Positions 15,609 through 18,039 of a stretch of DNA of 18,039 nt are shown here, one piece after another. How positions within the stretch are numbered: the stretch's first letter is position 1; the number at the start of each line of letters is the position of its first letter. Origin of the DNA: Methylovirgula sp. (GTDB taxonomy: Bacteria > Pseudomonadota > Alphaproteobacteria > Rhizobiales > Beijerinckiaceae); the NCBI GenBank assembly GCA_030040215.1, contig JASHUD010000029.1:1-18039 (forward strand). The letters are read 5' to 3'. The position numbers were made by a program, and so were the translations under genes. The notes beneath the pieces were generated by a model. It was not told where the DNA came from, ran no database searches, and saw nothing but the letters and a program-made list of their open reading frames with translations.

Positions 15609-16772
15609 TCATTCCGCAGCCTTGTCGATCGGCGCGACCAGAAGATCGCCCTCCGCTTTGCCCCCTGCGGTCGCGAAGTCCATATTTTCAATACGATCGC
15701 CACGTTTGCCGATCTTCTCGGCGGAGACGGCAATCATGCCCAAGTCCTCTTGGGCCTGTCCGAAATGCCCCGCCAACTTGCCGACCCGCTCGCGCAACCT
15801 TGCGACGTCTTCGACGAGGCGGCGCACTTCCACCTGGATCTCATGCGCCTGTTCGCGCACCCGTGCGTCGCGCACGATCGCCTGCAGCACCTGCACGGCC
15901 ATCACGAGAAGCGACGGAGAGACGATGATGATCCGACTTCGATGCGCTCTTTGGATGATGTCCTCGAAATGCTCGGCAAGATCGCCGTAGAGCGATTCGG
16001 AAGGCACGAAGAGAATCGCAATGTCCTGCGTTTCGCCGGGCACGAAATAGCGCTCTTCGATATCGCGGATGTGCTTGCCGACATCGGCGCGCACCCGCGC
16101 CGCCGCCTGCTTTTGCGCTTCTTCGCCCGCCGCTTCCTTCAGCGCAACGAAGGCTTCGAGCGGAAATTTCGCATCGACGACCAGCAGCCGCTCGTCGTCG
16201 GGCAGACGCAGCACGCAATCGGGCCGGCAGCGATTGGAGAGCGTATGCTGGAACGCGTAGGCGGAAGCCGGCAACGCGTCGCGGATGATCGCTTCCATGC
16301 GGCCCTGGCCAAAGGCGCCGCGCGCCTGTTTGTTGGCGAGGATCTCCTTGAGGCCGATCACTTCCGCGGTGAGATCGGTCAGCCGCGCCTGCGCGGCGTC
16401 GATGACCGCGAGCCGCTCGTTGAGTTTGGCGAGGCTTTCGCCGGCGGCACGGCCTTGATCTTCGAGGCCGCGCCCGACCCGGGCGCCGACCGCATCGAGC
16501 CGTTCGGCCACGAGCTGGGCGAGATCCGCCTGGCGAGCCCCGAGCAGTTCGCCCATGCTGCGGACGCGACCGGAGAGTTCCGCGTTGGCGTGCAGGAGTT
16601 CGGCGATTTGGTCATGGAAGTCGCGTTCGCGCCCAGCCGCCGACCGGCGGCTCGCCCGCAACGCGCCGAGGATCGCCGCAAGCGCGATCAGGAGGAGAAG
16701 TACGGCCAAGCCGAGCGACAGTTCGATTGAGCTCAGCGGCACGCCCGCCACGAACGCGAGAGGATGGTCCAT
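15609..16772 (-). CDS. rmuC: DNA recombination protein RmuC
   Basis: Member of the RmuC family, linked to limiting DNA inversions and rearrangements between short repeats, and predicted to be a nuclease-like protein tethered to the membrane. 387 residues: an N-terminal membrane helix (about 15-37), a long Ala/Leu/Glu-rich coiled coil (45-145), then the conserved RmuC domain (150-345). The domain contains ARGAFGQGRMEAII (150-163), the restriction-endonuclease-like core PDCVLRLPDDERLLVVDAKF with Asp200 and Lys202, RYFVPGETQDIAILFVPSE (241-259) and SRIIIVSPSLLV (279-290). ATG 16772 gives a complete N-terminal helix. It is divergent from the chemoreceptor gene across 214 bases. Its upstream position relative to glnA looks incidental, not functional. 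Confidence 0.95.
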   Translation of the reverse strand: MDHPLAFVAGVPLSSIELSLGLAVLLLLIALAAILGALRASRRSAAGRERDFHDQIAELLHANAELSGRVRSMGELLGARQADLAQLVAERLDAVGARVGRGLEDQGRAAGESLAKLNERLAVIDAAQARLTDLTAEVIGLKEILANKQARGAFGQGRMEAIIRDALPASAYAFQHTLSNRCRPDCVLRLPDDERLLVVDAKFPLEAFVALKEAAGEEAQKQAAARVRADVGKHIRDIEERYFVPGETQDIAILFVPSESLYGDLAEHFEDIIQRAHRSRIIIVSPSLLVMAVQVLQAIVRDARVREQAHEIQVEVRRLVEDVARLRERVGKLAGHFGQAQEDLGMIAVSAEKIGKRGDRIENMDFATAGGKAEGDLLVAPIDKAAE

Positions 16773-16986
16773 CGCGCGGTTCTATCCGATTCGAGGCGGA
16801 TTTGGAACGAAGGCGGAACGAGTCCAAAATGTCGAAGAACCCAAAACGGCCGGCTTGATCCGCCTGCGCGGCCGCAAACCGCTGCATTTGCGGAACGGAA
16901 CGGACGAAAGCCTACGAATTGGGCAGTCGTTACGCGTCGCTAACCAAATCGGACCTAAGGTAAAGCGTCATACATCCGGTACGCCC

Positions 16987-18039
16987 ATGGTCTCCCGAAT
17001 CGATCTGAACGACCTACGCCAATTCTATGAAATTGACGCGGCGACGATCCGCCTTCTGAAGGAGCACAGAGCTTTTCTCTTTCAGGAATTCGTTACCGCG
17101 GTCGATGCTTTCTACGTGCGGTTCAGAAAGATCGCGGGCGATGCGTCTCCCTACCAAAGAGAAGAAAACGTAGCCTACTCGCGCGAATGCAACCATCGCC
17201 ACTGGGATATTATGATCGAGGGACGTTTCGACGAGGAATACGAGAGATCGGTCGATGCCCTCCACAGCATGCGCGGCAAGCTCAGCTTCGAGCCGCGCTG
17301 GTCGACGAGCGGGTATAATTTCGTCATTTCCCGCGTCGTCGAAGGAATAGCGCTTCGCCTGCCGAGCAAGGGGCTTGGGTTGTGGCCAAGGCAGCAATGC
17401 GCGGCTTTGCAGTCCGCCTATCTGCGGGTCTCGATGCTCGACATGGCCTATGTCGTCGACGTCTACATGCATGCCACGCTCGGCGAGCGGCAGCGCATCT
17501 TGAGCCATTTGGCGGAATCGTTCGAAACCGCGGTGGCGGGAATTGCGAGCGGCGTCGCCGCGGCCGCCGAGCATCTGCGCCGGACGGCGCACGATCTCAC
17601 CCAATCGGCCGATTCCACCAACCTGCAATCGATGGCGGCGGCGACCGCGTCGAAGGAAGCCGCCGCGAGCGTCGAGGCGGCGGCGGCGGCCACCGGCCAT
17701 CTCTCGCACGCCATCGGCCAGATCAGCGCCCAGGTTCACGAGTCGAACCAGATCGCCGGCCACGCCGCCGGCGAGGCCGACCGTACCCAGGACGCCGTGC
17801 GCAGCCTCAGCGAGGCCGCCGACCGGATCGGCGGGATGATCGAACTCATCAGCAACATCGCCGGGCAGACGAACATGCCGGCGCTTAACGCGACCATCGA
17901 GGCGGCGCGGGCCGGCGAAGCGGGCCGCGGCTTCGCCATCGTCGCCCAAGAGGTGAAGGGCCTCGCCCATGCAACTTCCAAGGCCACTTCCGAGATCGGT
18001 GCGCACGTCGACGGCATCCAAGCCGCCACGCAACACGTG
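16987..18039 (+). CDS. Globin-coupled-type soluble chemoreceptor (truncated at window edge)
   Basis: The frame is open from ATG 16987 to the last base (351 codons, no stop), so the C-terminus is missing. Residues 1-170 resemble a sensor globin: LRQFYEIDAATI, HRHWDIMIEGRFDEEY (70-85), and FEPRW...SGY (101-110). Aligned without gaps to the usual pattern (FDxxY...H.RIGLEPRWYIGGY, from memory), the proximal heme His position falls on Arg96; the nearest His is His93. No membrane helix or HAMP domain is seen, as expected for cytoplasmic receptors. Residues from about 175 form the Ala-rich signalling coiled coil, with the conserved tip GQTNMPALNATIEAARAGEA (293-312). Met297-Pro298 replaces the usual Leu/Ile-Leu. 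The expected output is control of CheA. ATG 16987 has no clear ribosome binding site. It is divergent from rmuC. Confidence 0.9.
   Translation, partial: MVSRIDLNDLRQFYEIDAATIRLLKEHRAFLFQEFVTAVDAFYVRFRKIAGDASPYQREENVAYSRECNHRHWDIMIEGRFDEEYERSVDALHSMRGKLSFEPRWSTSGYNFVISRVVEGIALRLPSKGLGLWPRQQCAALQSAYLRVSMLDMAYVVDVYMHATLGERQRILSHLAESFETAVAGIASGVAAAAEHLRRTAHDLTQSADSTNLQSMAAATASKEAAASVEAAAAATGHLSHAIGQISAQVHESNQIAGHAAGEADRTQDAVRSLSEAADRIGGMIELISNIAGQTNMPALNATIEAARAGEAGRGFAIVAQEVKGLAHATSKATSEIGAHVDGIQAATQHV

Noticed and set aside
17014..18036. 340-codon minus-strand frame at the right end
   Set aside because: The plus strand here encodes the globin-like and chemoreceptor signalling domains, with the highly conserved tip motif.

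Overview
The window looks like the chromosome of an alphaproteobacterium of the Hyphomicrobiales (Rhizobiales), possibly near Beijerinckiaceae. This rests on the GC-rich codon use, the dsbA-like/aroQ/accB/accC/aat/DUF2155 order, a DUF2155 protein, a Tat-exported repeat protein of the TIGR03808 type, and a GH18-CE4-GT2 fusion. The family-level placement is inference.

Layout. Positions 1-452, lower in GC than the rest, lie just downstream of a tRNA-Phe (453-528, minus). They hold a broken gene fragment on the minus strand: one in-frame stop plus a frameshift inside a stretch that still reads as protein. Next come ndk (plus) and a secreted DUF2155 protein (plus) that overlaps tail-to-tail with aat. 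A minus-strand block follows, in transcription order: a DsbA-like periplasmic thiol oxidoreductase, aroQ, accB, accC and aat. It joins disulfide chemistry, the shikimate pathway, the biotin carboxylase half of acetyl-CoA carboxylase, and N-end-rule tagging.

Divergent from this block is the most striking gene, 6120-9584 (plus). It encodes 1154 residues: a membrane anchor, a GH18-like domain, a NodB/CE4 deacetylase, a membrane segment, a processive-type GT2 synthase, and C-terminal membrane helices. It looks like a one-polypeptide machine that makes, de-N-acetylates and perhaps trims an exported amino-sugar polymer. A small pilin-like membrane protein and parE follow on the minus strand. A Tat-exported beta-helix protein (plus) then converges on glnA (minus) across a strong hairpin. 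A 327-base spacer with a sigma-54-like element precedes glnA; no glnB is next to it. rmuC (minus) and a truncated soluble globin-coupled chemoreceptor (plus) close the window. The receptor appears to carry Arg where the heme-binding His is expected, and an unusual Met-Pro in its otherwise conserved signalling tip.

Most of the window is housekeeping sequence. The unusual parts are the fusion polysaccharide enzyme, the altered globin sensor, the tRNA-adjacent gene relic and the small pilin-like gene.
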